Assembly (NCBI GenBank): GCA_012295225.1
Contig: WMKK01000002.1
Span: 7,167-71,166, forward strand
Source of the DNA: Ostreococcus mediterraneus
Taxonomy: Eukaryota; Chlorophyta; Mamiellophyceae; Mamiellales; Bathycoccaceae
DNA: 64,000 bases
Direction of reading: 5' to 3'
The notes beneath the pieces were generated by a model. The model saw only the letters and a program-made list of their open reading frames with translations, had not been told where the DNA came from and searched no databases. Shown piece by piece: positions 19,273-28,212 of the stretch; the first letter of the stretch is position 1, and each line of letters opens with the position of its first letter. Made by a program: the position numbers and the translations under genes.

Positions 19273-19445
19273 AAGTAAAGGCCAAAATTGCGACGGCGCG
19301 CGCACGCGCGTTGCGAATCAAATCTACATTCCAAAGTAGCTAGAATGGAGAGTGTATTATTACAAAAACTTACTGTAGCACCAATAAATCTATCACCATC
19401 GTCTTTCGTTGTCCATGAGAAGAGATCAAAAAGTAAATCACTGCG

Positions 19446-20057
19446 TTACGCGCGCTTGATGGACGTCGGCCACTTTCGTTCCTTCTTCGCTGGCATCTTC
19501 ATCTCACCCGTCTTTTCGTCGTATTCGCACGGCAACGCAGCAGCTGTACCTTGGAATACATTCAACACCGTAAAAGCAAGAATCGGGGACAAATCAATAC
19601 CACCCAAAGGCGGGATAACGCCGCGGAACAAGTTCAGGTATGGATCGCACAACGTCGCGAGCGGGTACGCCAATTGTCTCGGCGGGTTCGGAAACCACGT
19701 CAAAATCAATCGCCCAATCAACAGTGTGTTGTAAATGTTCAACGTGGAGAAAAGCCCAGACGTAATGACGCTCTCGACGGCAGAGTCTCCAGGAATCATC
19801 GCCGCGAGAAACTTTCCTCGCCCGCGCGGGTGACAACGCAATCCGTCGCCGTTCCCACGCGCGCGACCTCGCACAGTGACACCAGACGCATCCGCGCGCT
19901 TCATCGCAACATTCACCGCCACCGCACCGACTGCGGCGCGTCGCAACTCCTTCATCGCCCGCGCAGACGTGCGCACGATCGACGCGGGTACCGATGCGTC
20001 GTCACCATTCGCGTCGTGCGTCAACGCGCGTCCGAGGGCGTTCGTAAACGCATCCAT
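19446..20057 (-). CDS. YGGT-family plastid membrane protein (YLMG/CCB3-like)
   Basis: A 203-residue protein. An N-terminal Arg/Ala-rich region (about 1-90) looks like a transit peptide, then a YGGT domain with two membrane spans: LNIYNTLLIGRLILTWFPNP and the following PLATLCDPYLNLFRGVIPP..IDLSPILAFTVLNVFQ. The phrase around the conserved DPYL..FR..IPP is diagnostic. Plastid YGGT proteins take part in haem attachment to cytochrome b6 (CCB3) or nucleoid partition (YLMG1); which of these applies cannot be told here. The gene diverges from the METTL21-like gene across a 278-bp intergenic promoter. Confidence 0.85.
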   Translation of the reverse strand: MDAFTNALGRALTHDANGDDASVPASIVRTSARAMKELRRAAVGAVAVNVAMKRADASGVTVRGRARGNGDGLRCHPRGRGKFLAAMIPGDSAVESVITSGLFSTLNIYNTLLIGRLILTWFPNPPRQLAYPLATLCDPYLNLFRGVIPPLGGIDLSPILAFTVLNVFQGTAAALPCEYDEKTGEMKMPAKKERKWPTSIKRA

Positions 20058-20187
20058 GTCGACGGCTGGGTGGAATAGAAATCAACACGTCTCGCCGTGC
20101 GCGCGTTCGATCTCGCGTGCGATGCGCGTCCGTCGTCGTCTGCCGTCGCCCGTGGACGACCGACGTCCGTACGTTCACTGACTGGGG

Positions 20188-20227
20188 TGACGTCAGAGTG
20201 TCCAACCCTAGGGGTCACGATTGGTCG
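20188..20227 (+). promoter_or_regulatory. CRE-like palindrome TGACGTCA plus CCAAT-type motif in a divergent promoter
   Basis: Between the divergent YGGT and METTL21-like starts. TGACGTCA at 20188-20195 is the perfect bZIP/CREB half-site palindrome. At 20214-20227 lies GTCACGATTGGTCG, which contains an inverted CCAAT box and recurs with one or two changes at 49759 and 55169 in two other divergent promoters. Binding is inferred only. Confidence 0.4.
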
Positions 20228-20335
20228 TTCACCCCCTCCAGCTGTCCAGCTGTGCCGAGAAGGAAGCGAACCCCGGGCGGCGGACGACGGCGCGCGCGGC
20301 AGACGACGGCGCGCGCGCATGCGCGTGGGCGAGGC

Positions 20336-21064
20336 ATGGACGATTCGTGCGGTCGCGGCTGCGGCGTCGACGACGACGACGCGGCGACGTCGACGGTGAC
20401 GGTGACGACGTCGTTTGACGTGCGCAAGGGCGTGGACAGGTCGGCGGCGACGGTCACCTTTGAAGACGATGCGCGCGACGTGCGCGTGTGCGTGCGACAG
20501 AATCGCGATGGGGACATCGAGGTGGATCCTACCGCACGATGGGTGTGGGATTGCGCGCCGAAGACGTGCGAACACTTGTGTGCGCGCGCAGAGGAACTCG
20601 TTCGAGGGAAGCGCGTGGTTGAAATCGGCGCCGGCACGGGGTTGCCGGGCTTGGTGTGCGCGCAACTCGGTGCGACGTCGTGCACGTTGACTGATTTACC
20701 ATCCGAGCTCAAACTTTTGGAAGAGAATGTTGCGTCGAATGACACGCGTTCATGTGCGGTCGATGTAGACGCGCTGGCGTGGGGCAACCTAAGCGAACGG
20801 TTTCAACGCGAACGATTCGACCTGTGCGTGTGCAGCGACGTTCTGTATCACCAACCGCTCGATGTTTTCCGCAAGCTGGCCGATACGCTGAAAGCGGTGG
20901 TGAAAAAACCAGGTGGGACGTTAGTTTTCGCGTATTACTTTCGCGAGAATTTGATTCATGACGCGCATTTTTTTGAGTATTTGGATGAAGCGTTTGAGGA
21001 AAAAACGCGCGTTGAGTTTGCTGATTGCCCAGATATCTGGCTATTCGAGCTCGTGTTGCGGTGA
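20336..21064 (+). CDS. METTL21/VCP-KMT-type lysine methyltransferase (Methyltransf_16)
   Basis: A 242-residue SAM-dependent methyltransferase. After a poorly conserved Asp/Thr-rich N-terminus come the family landmarks: WVWDCAPKTCEHL, motif I with the SAM-binding VVEIGAGTGLPGL, the acidic residue at the end of strand 2 (TLTDLPSEL), and the post-I CVCSDVLYHQ (DLCVCSDVLYH). These fit protein-lysine methyltransferases of the METTL21 class, whose targets include chaperones and elongation factors. The target cannot be deduced. Start ATG 20336 was chosen because the open frame upstream (to 20117) is promoter-like and GC-biased. Confidence 0.8.
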   Translation: MDDSCGRGCGVDDDDAATSTVTVTTSFDVRKGVDRSAATVTFEDDARDVRVCVRQNRDGDIEVDPTARWVWDCAPKTCEHLCARAEELVRGKRVVEIGAGTGLPGLVCAQLGATSCTLTDLPSELKLLEENVASNDTRSCAVDVDALAWGNLSERFQRERFDLCVCSDVLYHQPLDVFRKLADTLKAVVKKPGGTLVFAYYFRENLIHDAHFFEYLDEAFEEKTRVEFADCPDIWLFELVLR

Positions 21065-21298
21065 TTCTTTCTTCGATAGACATAGCACATAGTGGTATTG
21101 ATTATTTTAGCTTTTTTTGAGTAGTTACGCGCACGTCGTGCGTGTCAATGTCAGCCTAAATGCGCTTGAGACGCGCGCGAATAAGCCCATGCAGGCAGTC
21201 GAATCGTCTTTTAAGTCTCGAATCACGAACGGTCCTTTGTATGGGGGTACCAAATTGAGGAGTGTCGGTCCGCGGAACCGCATACCAGCGCACGCGCT

Positions 21299-21331
<33 letters not shown>

Positions 21332-21344
21332 ACGAGCACGTAGA

Positions 21345-23879
21345 ATGACTTCATCTTTGGTATTCGGGCAACTCAAACGTCTTCACGACGCCACCGCGGG
21401 CGAGGACACGGTGTATGAGCTCAAGACGGAGCAGCCATTCACGATTGGGCGACAAAGCGGATGCGAGATTCGTTTGGCGTCCTCGGCGGTGTCACGCAAG
21501 CACGCGGTGTTAACCGTTATCGATGGCGTACCGTGCTTGAAAAATATGTCCAAGTTGAACCCCGTGACGCTGAATGAACGATTGCTCGATGCGGAGAACG
21601 CGGTGAAGCTCAAGCACGGCGACGAGATTGGCATTCAACTCTCCCCCGAAGAAGAAGCGACGTTTATTTTCGAGTCGATTGGTGGAGATCTCGTTGTTCG
21701 CTCACCTTTGAAAGAAAATGGTGGTAATACTCCTATGAGTGCACTTAACACATCATCGTCGCCAATCAAAGGCAGTCCCGGTAAGTCGTCCCCGAAACGA
21801 TTACCGGCGCCGGGCGACGACGAAAACCGCGCACCAAGTTCTCAACAGCGAAGTACCCCTCGACGAGCTGCGGCGATGAACGCTCTTATTGGAACGCCGA
21901 TGCCCACGAAGGATATTTTGAACCAAGTCAGCGAACTTAAGATGTCTGAAACTCGCGAGCGTCGTAATTCGTCGTCTGTGAAGTCCCCGGCGCGACATGA
22001 CGTCACGCTCATCGGCGGCGACTTTTCGTTCCAAGACGACCAAGAGCATTGCGGAACGCCCGAGGAAGACAAGCTTCAAGTGCCCAAATCACCTGGAAAG
22101 AGTGCTTTAAAAGCGCCACAGAATCGACTCGCCACTCGTCCGAGCACTATCCGCCGTCGATCCATTTCATTTGCGAGCGAGCAAGAGCTGGAGGCTATCA
22201 AATGGATTGCTCCGCACAATGGCAAGGTTGAGTTGTGCGGTCGCATCGCGCCGATTGCACTCGACACGAATCGTTCGCCGCGTCAACGACGAACGCCATC
22301 ACGAAGCCCAGTGAGTGCAATTAAGGTGGCCGTTCCGATTATCGAAGAGCCTGACTCGCCAGCGCAGCCACTCGCGTTGCCCGCACCTTCTCCAAAGCGC
22401 ACCGCTTCGCCCAAGAAGCGTCGGTCGAGCATTTCATTCAAGGCTGTTGAAGATGGCGAAGAAAATGAGACACCTGATGCGAGTTTCACTCGCAGCGGTA
22501 GTCAGCTTCAACGCAAAGATACGCCCCGGGCAAGCACACGCAGCAAGCCATCGATGACGCCCATGTCTCCGGTGGACTCATCCATGAAATTTACTCCAAT
22601 CGTCATGTCCGAGATGGATGACGATGAAAATGTTGATCGCACGGAAAGTTTACCATCGATGACGCCTCCGGCGAGCGCGAGCATGAACAACTTCATGTCT
22701 CGCATGGAATCTGCGGCGGCGACTCCGAGCTCAGAATTCAAGCGCCCCCGAGCGCCGCACAACACCCCGGTGGCCGAACTCAACAATCAGTCTCCTGCGA
22801 GTGTGGGGTTCGATTTGGCTGGTTGGAACTTGTTCCGCTCAACTCCTGGTGCCACACCTGCTGCTTTGGCTGGAGTTTTCGACCGTGATGAACGTTGCGA
22901 CGCGATTTTGCGCGCCGTGCAACAATTGGAGGCAGATGCCGAGGCTGACATGACGGCTGCTGATGAGATTGATGGCGCTTTGGCGACGTTGCCCACGCCT
23001 CCAAGCACGAAAAAGCGAGTGCAAGAGTGGTTGAGCACGGACTTGGCTCTTGCAGAAGTACCTGATGAAGAAGTAGAGAATGAAGAAGAACCTGTCGCGA
23101 GTCTGCCGTGGAACGGCACGGGATCGCCGTCGCCTGCAAAATCCATCGTAGTCAAAATGAAGAGAAAGTCTCGTCGTCGGGCCAAGCAAAGTGGTGTCAG
23201 TTTGCGAATGGATCAACTGCACCGAGCGTTGAAGATGACCCGCGTCGCATTGGTGAAGGAACGCAAGCGAAGCGAAGCGTTGAAAGAAATGTATCTCGAG
23301 CTCATGAGCGCGCAACAAGATAACGTCTTCGTCGCGTCACACGATCAGCCAAAAACGCCAAAGGTCGCAATGAACATCAACGTCAAGGAGGCGACGCCGG
23401 CGCCGGTCAAAACGCCAAAGGTTGCGATGAAAATCAACGTCAAGGAGGCGACACCGGCGCCGGTGAAAACGCCAAAGGTTGCGATGAACATCAACATCAA
23501 GGAGACGACGCCCAAAACTCCCAAGGTGGTCATGCAGATTACCATCAACGAAGCAGCGAAAGCGACACCAGTGGTTTCTAACGCACAGTTGCCGAAAGCG
23601 TTGTCGCCAAAGGGGAAAAAGGCTGCTGTCAAGTCACACGTATGCGCCGAGTGCGAAGTTGAGGATAAATGCAAGACCATCAGCTGCGTTTCTTGCCAAG
23701 TTGTCTATCATTTGAAGTGTTGCCAGCCGAAATTGACGCGCACGCCAAAAGGTCCTTGGTCGTGCAGTTCTTGTCCTGAAGTCGAGGCAGAGACCGCGGT
23801 CGTCGCTGAAAAGCGCTCGCGCGAATCCGACAAAGCTGACATCAAGCCGACGCGCTCGACGCGAAGCCGGCGTAATTGA
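21345..23879 (+). CDS. FHA-domain and PHD-finger nuclear protein with internal KTPKVAM repeats
   Basis: 844 residues from the ATG at 21345 (upstream ATG 21189 is possible but precedes a run of Asp codons). The N-terminal FHA domain (about 1-110) binds phosphothreonine peptides: FTIGRQSGCEIRL, SSAVSRKHAVL and NPVTLN hold the conserved G-R, S-x-x-H and N. The style resembles the FHA of Ki-67 and other chromatin proteins. The middle (110-665) is disordered and rich in Ser-Pro and Thr-Pro, which are potential CDK sites. Residues about 668-738 hold four imperfect copies of a unit with core KTPKVAMNIN. The C-terminus is a PHD finger (CAECEVEDKCKTISCVSCQVVYHLKCCQP ... CSSC; shown in part as CAEC, CVSC, HLKC, CSSC) followed by a basic tail. 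A chromatin or chromosome-surface role is inferred. Confidence 0.8.
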   Translation: MTSSLVFGQLKRLHDATAGEDTVYELKTEQPFTIGRQSGCEIRLASSAVSRKHAVLTVIDGVPCLKNMSKLNPVTLNERLLDAENAVKLKHGDEIGIQLSPEEEATFIFESIGGDLVVRSPLKENGGNTPMSALNTSSSPIKGSPGKSSPKRLPAPGDDENRAPSSQQRSTPRRAAAMNALIGTPMPTKDILNQVSELKMSETRERRNSSSVKSPARHDVTLIGGDFSFQDDQEHCGTPEEDKLQVPKSPGKSALKAPQNRLATRPSTIRRRSISFASEQELEAIKWIAPHNGKVELCGRIAPIALDTNRSPRQRRTPSRSPVSAIKVAVPIIEEPDSPAQPLALPAPSPKRTASPKKRRSSISFKAVEDGEENETPDASFTRSGSQLQRKDTPRASTRSKPSMTPMSPVDSSMKFTPIVMSEMDDDENVDRTESLPSMTPPASASMNNFMSRMESAAATPSSEFKRPRAPHNTPVAELNNQSPASVGFDLAGWNLFRSTPGATPAALAGVFDRDERCDAILRAVQQLEADAEADMTAADEIDGALATLPTPPSTKKRVQEWLSTDLALAEVPDEEVENEEEPVASLPWNGTGSPSPAKSIVVKMKRKSRRRAKQSGVSLRMDQLHRALKMTRVALVKERKRSEALKEMYLELMSAQQDNVFVASHDQPKTPKVAMNINVKEATPAPVKTPKVAMKINVKEATPAPVKTPKVAMNINIKETTPKTPKVVMQITINEAAKATPVVSNAQLPKALSPKGKKAAVKSHVCAECEVEDKCKTISCVSCQVVYHLKCCQPKLTRTPKGPWSCSSCPEVEAETAVVAEKRSRESDKADIKPTRSTRSRRN

Positions 23880-24078
23880 ATTGTATTGGGTGCGCGCCGT
23901 CATGTCAAAGAGAGTGAGTCTTAAAAACGGTACGCGGCATCGTTCCACTGCAATTGTCTATGATCATTTCCAACACACGAGTAGTAGTACATCAATTTTG
24001 TGTAAAAACATCTCTCGACATTAATACACCAAAGCGCGTCGTCGCCGCCATATCCACACTCGTCAGCGTGCAAGAGAC

Positions 24079-24930
24079 ATGTTGTCCTCGTGTGCGCCCG
24101 CACAGGCGTGCCTTTTGCGACGTGCAGCACCTGGGTATTGCGCTCCTGCGCGTCGGGCCGCCACGACGCTATCGCGCCGTAACCGCTCGTCATCCGCGCG
24201 CGCTGTTCAAGACGACTTACTCTCGCCGGTCCTCGATGCGCCCATGGCATTCGCGCCCGACGCCGTGGATGGCGTGTCGGTCGCACTCCCGCTCCTCGCC
24301 GCGCTCGTCGCCATTGGTGGGACTCGAACTGCGCTGTATGCGTCGCTTCAGTACGCCACCGCGGGTTTTCTTGGGCGGCAAATCGCCCGCGAAAGCGTCG
24401 TCGTCGAGCTTGGCGTGGACACGAAAAATCTGTACTACTATCCAAAGTCAACAAAAATGGTTATCGGCGTAGATCCTGACGTGAACACGGAGTTGGTGAA
24501 TCGCATGAGCATTGAAACTCAAATCCCAGTGCTACCGCGTGCGACGGTGATCGCGGGCACGGCGGACGCTGATCTATTTTGGGGACAGCGGGCGGGTTCA
24601 GTGGACGCCGTCGTCACCACGGGTTGCTTGGCGAAATTATCCGATGAACAAGTGAAAACGGTCGCAAAGAAGGCGGCACTTGTGCTCAAGCCAGGTGGTA
24701 GGTTTATTTTCGTCGAGCCGGCGTCGGGCGAGCGAGGACAAAAACTATTCGACGCCATAGAAGCGACGTTTGCCTTCAACGAGCCGCTCGAATTTGACGG
24801 CAAATGGGCGACGATGCCGTTCGTGCCCCACGCCATCGGCGTCGCGATCAAATCACAGCCCACGGGCACTAGCGTAGAGGATGGAGAGGCAAATTTAAAG
24901 AACATTCGTAGTCGACGTCGCAAGCGCTGA
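24079..24930 (+). CDS. Plastid SAM-dependent methyltransferase-like protein
   Basis: A 283-residue protein. Residues 1-43 look like a transit peptide (Ala/Arg/Ser-rich, ending SSSARAVQDD); a hydrophobic segment follows near 66-85. The methyltransferase core has motif I in the variant form VVELGVDTKNLYYYP, an acidic strand-2 end (IGVDPDVN), a motif near GSVDAVVTTG and the post-motif LVLKPGGRFIFVEP that is typical of class I enzymes. Motif I lacks the usual GxGxG, so catalytic activity is not certain. Target unknown. The gene is convergent with the next one, with only 26 bp between stop codons. Confidence 0.7.
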   Translation: MLSSCAPAQACLLRRAAPGYCAPARRAATTLSRRNRSSSARAVQDDLLSPVLDAPMAFAPDAVDGVSVALPLLAALVAIGGTRTALYASLQYATAGFLGRQIARESVVVELGVDTKNLYYYPKSTKMVIGVDPDVNTELVNRMSIETQIPVLPRATVIAGTADADLFWGQRAGSVDAVVTTGCLAKLSDEQVKTVAKKAALVLKPGGRFIFVEPASGERGQKLFDAIEATFAFNEPLEFDGKWATMPFVPHAIGVAIKSQPTGTSVEDGEANLKNIRSRRRKR

Positions 24931-24956
24931 GCGTTCACTTAATATGTATTAATAAT

Positions 24957-26330
24957 TTATCTAGCAAAAAACGCTTCGGGTTGAATGACAACCATCGCTA
25001 CGCCGCCTGCAAGGCAGCCATAGAGACACGTAAACCACGCAATGCATGCGCACGATTCAGCAATCACCGATGGAGGGATGAATGATGCGCTAGCATCCAT
25101 ATCGCCGTATGTCCACATGGCGATACTACACGCGAGAAGCAATAACGCAGGAGCTGCGCATTGCAGCGCCACCTTGCACACCAAATGGTTAGTCAAATCC
25201 AATCGGTGGCCGATGACGAGACGCTCGCGTTCGGAAAGTCTATCTTTATCCGCCGACCCTTCCTTGATTTCGTACCAAGTGATTAGACCACTGTCTAAAA
25301 ACGCCTGCGTCAAAGGCTGCACACTCGTGACGAGCGCAAACGCGCTCAACGCAAAAAACGCAGACTGCGCATCGCGAGCCGCTTCGGCTGATAGACCGAG
25401 CGGCTCACTCACCATACTCGGCGCACTCACGACTAGCGTGAGCAGAGGCAACGCAAAAGATGTGCGCACAATGAACTTGCGCCAATGTGGACACCCGGCT
25501 GAGCCCGCGTATTCCATGGCCCACTCTGGAAGTTGGGTGAAGAGCGTGTACGATTTCACCATGCGCGCCGCCGCGCTTAAAATCAAACCCGCTACAGCGC
25601 CACCAAACACCGCAAACGTCAAACCCACGTGCAAAGCTTTCACGCGCAAAGTGATCAAACCACCAGCTGCGGTACTCAGTGCGGCGTTGATGTCATCTGC
25701 GACTAGGCTGTAGTTGAAAACCACAGCCGACGACGGCGCGAAGAACACGATGAACGTGCTCGCAATCCAAGCTAAGAATCCAATCAAAAACGACAATTGA
25801 CGCTCCACCCCGGGCGTGCTTCTATCCGCATACGTGCGTATCAACGCACGCATCGCGATTACAACGCTAAACAACGCCAACGTTGGCGTCATTGAATCCT
25901 TGTCCGCATTCAACCACCGACTGGCGCACCACCGAGCCGCGGCGTTCGCGCACAGCACAAACCCCACGAACGCGACGATGTCTAAATCCTCAAACATCGG
26001 TCTATTCATCATCGTTTCATGCACTAAATCTACCCTCGCCACCGTGGTCGTCGCCATGACGCGCGCGGCTGACGCCTTCTTCTTCTGCTTTGACGACGCC
26101 ACCGACGTCGACGTCGACGAAGCACCGCGACCACCACCACCACCACCACCACCACCACCACCACCACCACCACCACCACCACCACCGTCGTCGTCGTCGT
26201 CATCCACCGATGGCACGTAAAAGTACGCCAACGTCCCCACCATCGCACGCGTCGCCCGCCCCAAGCTCACGAAACTCGCCCACGCCGTCACGCCCACGAA
26301 CACCGCCGCCGGCACCGCGCCGGGCGTCAT
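24957..26330 (-). CDS. Multi-pass membrane protein (TMEM161-like)
   Basis: 457 residues from the ATG at 26330; the frame is open to 26744 but the extra part overlaps the divergent MscS gene and is low complexity. An N-terminal hydrophobic stretch (VPAAVFVGVTAWASFVSLG) is followed by a poly-Asp and poly-Gly tract (about residues 44-68, a CCA microsatellite on the plus strand), then seven to eight hydrophobic segments. Phrases such as FEDLDIVAFVGFVLCANAAA and ITLRVKALHVGLTFAVFGG recall the TMEM161 family of endomembrane proteins of unknown function; this assignment is tentative. Start codons of this gene and the MscS gene are 107 bp apart, so they share one promoter region. Confidence 0.55.
   Translation of the reverse strand: MTPGAVPAAVFVGVTAWASFVSLGRATRAMVGTLAYFYVPSVDDDDDDGGGGGGGGGGGGGGGGGGGRGASSTSTSVASSKQKKKASAARVMATTTVARVDLVHETMMNRPMFEDLDIVAFVGFVLCANAAARWCASRWLNADKDSMTPTLALFSVVIAMRALIRTYADRSTPGVERQLSFLIGFLAWIASTFIVFFAPSSAVVFNYSLVADDINAALSTAAGGLITLRVKALHVGLTFAVFGGAVAGLILSAAARMVKSYTLFTQLPEWAMEYAGSAGCPHWRKFIVRTSFALPLLTLVVSAPSMVSEPLGLSAEAARDAQSAFFALSAFALVTSVQPLTQAFLDSGLITWYEIKEGSADKDRLSERERLVIGHRLDLTNHLVCKVALQCAAPALLLLACSIAMWTYGDMDASASFIPPSVIAESCACIAWFTCLYGCLAGGVAMVVIQPEAFFAR
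26130..26190. repeat. CCA trinucleotide microsatellite inside a coding region
   Basis: About 20 consecutive CCA/CAC units. On the minus strand they encode the poly-Gly tract of the TMEM161-like protein; on the plus strand the same run reads as poly-His in a frame I reject as noncoding. Such a run is expected to vary in length between strains. Confidence 0.9.
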
Positions 26331-26437
26331 CGCGCTCGCGCCCGCACCGGCACCGCGGCGCTCGCGCCCGCACCGGCACCGCGCGCAATGCCGGCGTGTC
26401 GAGAAAAAGCGACGCGTCACACCACCGCGCGCGCGCC

Positions 26438-28153
26438 ATGGCGGCGGCAACGACGCCGACGCCGACGATGGGCGCGATCGCCCCGGCGCGATCGCACGCG
26501 CGACGGTCTGGAATACTGTTGCATCGCGCGCCGTCGCACGCGCACCGCGCCGTCGTCGCGATGGCGGCGGCACCGTCCACGTCGTCGGTGTCGAGATATT
26601 TTCATCATCGTCACCGTCGCGATCGCGATCGTGCGAGCGTGGTGACGCGCGCGATGGCGCCTGGTTCGCAGAGAGGGACGTGGACGCGTCGCAGCGCGTC
26701 GCTTCGGGATTTACTTCTCGAGGCGCGACGGACGACAAAGACAAAGCTACAAGAAGCGGACGCGGCGTTGGCGCCGACGGCGTTTAATGTGCAATTCGTC
26801 ATTGGAGGCGCGGTGGTGAGCGTCGCGGCGTTGGCGTATTTGGGGTCGCTCGTGGTGCAACATTGGCACAGTGGGTTGTCGGCGTTGTGCACAAAGGTGT
26901 TGCTCGAGGATGCGTACGGGTCGCTTTCGGTGACGGTGTTATTGTTGTACACTGGCGTGATCCCAAGCATCGTGGAGGCAATGATGACGCATTTGGCGCA
27001 AATGATACAGCCGGTGACGATGAATACGTGGTGGTGGATTTCACTTGCCATCACGCGGTCGTGCAAGTACGTCAAGAAGATGGTTACGGCAACGTTGACG
27101 TGGGCGTTGGCGAGTCAGGTATTTTCGTTAGTGCCGAACGATATCGGCTTGATTCGTATCGATTCCAATACGTTGAACGGTGACATTACTTCCATTTTCA
27201 GCGGGCTCAACGCTTTTGGGATGTTTCTTTCGTCGTTGTTCGACGCCAACGCCGACGGCACGGTGACGACGACTGAGATACAGGTGTACTTTGTGCAAAA
27301 GAGCCTCAAGTTGCTTTGGGTGTACTTTGCGATTACAGTGGCGCAGTGGGCATCGGAGTTAAAGACGCCACCGACATTAGAAGTCATTAAGGATAATACG
27401 ACAATGTACGATCGCGAAGATGGCGTCTCACAGGCTATAAACAAGCACTTTGCCGGACTCCGAGGAGACGAAGGCGTCGAATGGGAAGTACAAGCGCGCT
27501 CGGCGTTGGTTGACAAGGCGCTGTCAGTCTCGATCTGCTTGTTCGCCGCATACACTGCGTTGAGCGCGCTCGGCGTAAACATGACTGGTTTGTTAGCCAT
27601 CGGTGGGGTATCAGGTATCGCCATCGGTTTCGCCGCACAAAAGCTCGTGAGCAACTTTATCAGTGGAATTTTGATTTTCGTCACCCAGCCGTTTGTTGAG
27701 GGAGATCACATCATATGGAAGGACATCGAAGGTAGGGTCGATGAAGTCGGGTGGCATTCAACAAGAATTCAATCCACAGAACATGGCTATGCGTTCATCG
27801 TGCCTAATACAGATATTCTCGGAGCTGCCCTACGCAACTTGTCTCGAAGAAAATTCATACCCATCATCGTTAACGTTGACGTACCAGACACCATTGATCC
27901 CACGTTTGGCGTACGAGATTTCGTCTCCCAATTGGAGAGATTATTAATCTCGCGCGTGGATTCAATGAGTGTGCGCAAGCCGCAAGTACGGCTAGAGTAC
28001 GGAGACAATGTAAATCAGCCTCAGAGCGTTTTGCTCAGAGGCTTCATCGAAGAATCCATGGGCTTTGAAAAAGTTAACAACTTGAAAGCGTTGCTCATGC
28101 AAGACATCGCATCGTATCTTCGTAAAAGAGAGTCTAAGCCCGCCGCGCCCTAG
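26438..28153 (+). CDS. MscS-family mechanosensitive channel with a single EF-hand
   Basis: 571 residues from the ATG at 26438 (context CGCCATGG). The first 75 residues are Ala/Ser/Arg/His-rich and may be a transit peptide. Several membrane helices follow. An exact EF-hand loop lies at about 269-280 (DANADGTVTTTEI: D1, N3, D5, G6, V8, E12), and then the MscS pore helix and beta domain (about 383-450): LLAIGGVSGIAIGFAAQKLV, then SNFISGILIFVTQPFVEGDHI. The pattern of small residues in the pore helix (GxxGIAIGFA) is conserved. Such channels release osmolytes under membrane tension. EF-hand MscS proteins are known in fission yeast (Msy1/2) and in algae, where calcium tunes opening; regulation here is inferred. 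Confidence 0.9.
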   Translation: MAAATTPTPTMGAIAPARSHARRSGILLHRAPSHAHRAVVAMAAAPSTSSVSRYFHHRHRRDRDRASVVTRAMAPGSQRGTWTRRSASLRDLLLEARRTTKTKLQEADAALAPTAFNVQFVIGGAVVSVAALAYLGSLVVQHWHSGLSALCTKVLLEDAYGSLSVTVLLLYTGVIPSIVEAMMTHLAQMIQPVTMNTWWWISLAITRSCKYVKKMVTATLTWALASQVFSLVPNDIGLIRIDSNTLNGDITSIFSGLNAFGMFLSSLFDANADGTVTTTEIQVYFVQKSLKLLWVYFAITVAQWASELKTPPTLEVIKDNTTMYDREDGVSQAINKHFAGLRGDEGVEWEVQARSALVDKALSVSICLFAAYTALSALGVNMTGLLAIGGVSGIAIGFAAQKLVSNFISGILIFVTQPFVEGDHIIWKDIEGRVDEVGWHSTRIQSTEHGYAFIVPNTDILGAALRNLSRRKFIPIIVNVDVPDTIDPTFGVRDFVSQLERLLISRVDSMSVRKPQVRLEYGDNVNQPQSVLLRGFIEESMGFEKVNNLKALLMQDIASYLRKRESKPAAP

Positions 28154-28212
28154 TTGTGATATCAATAGTTTGATGCGTTATAGTGTAATGTAATTCATGC
28201 TTTGCTCATGTA

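Noticed and set aside
26090-26437. Poly-His frame upstream of the MscS gene
   Set aside because: It is the other strand of the CCA microsatellite that encodes poly-Gly, and it lacks a start better than ATG 26438.
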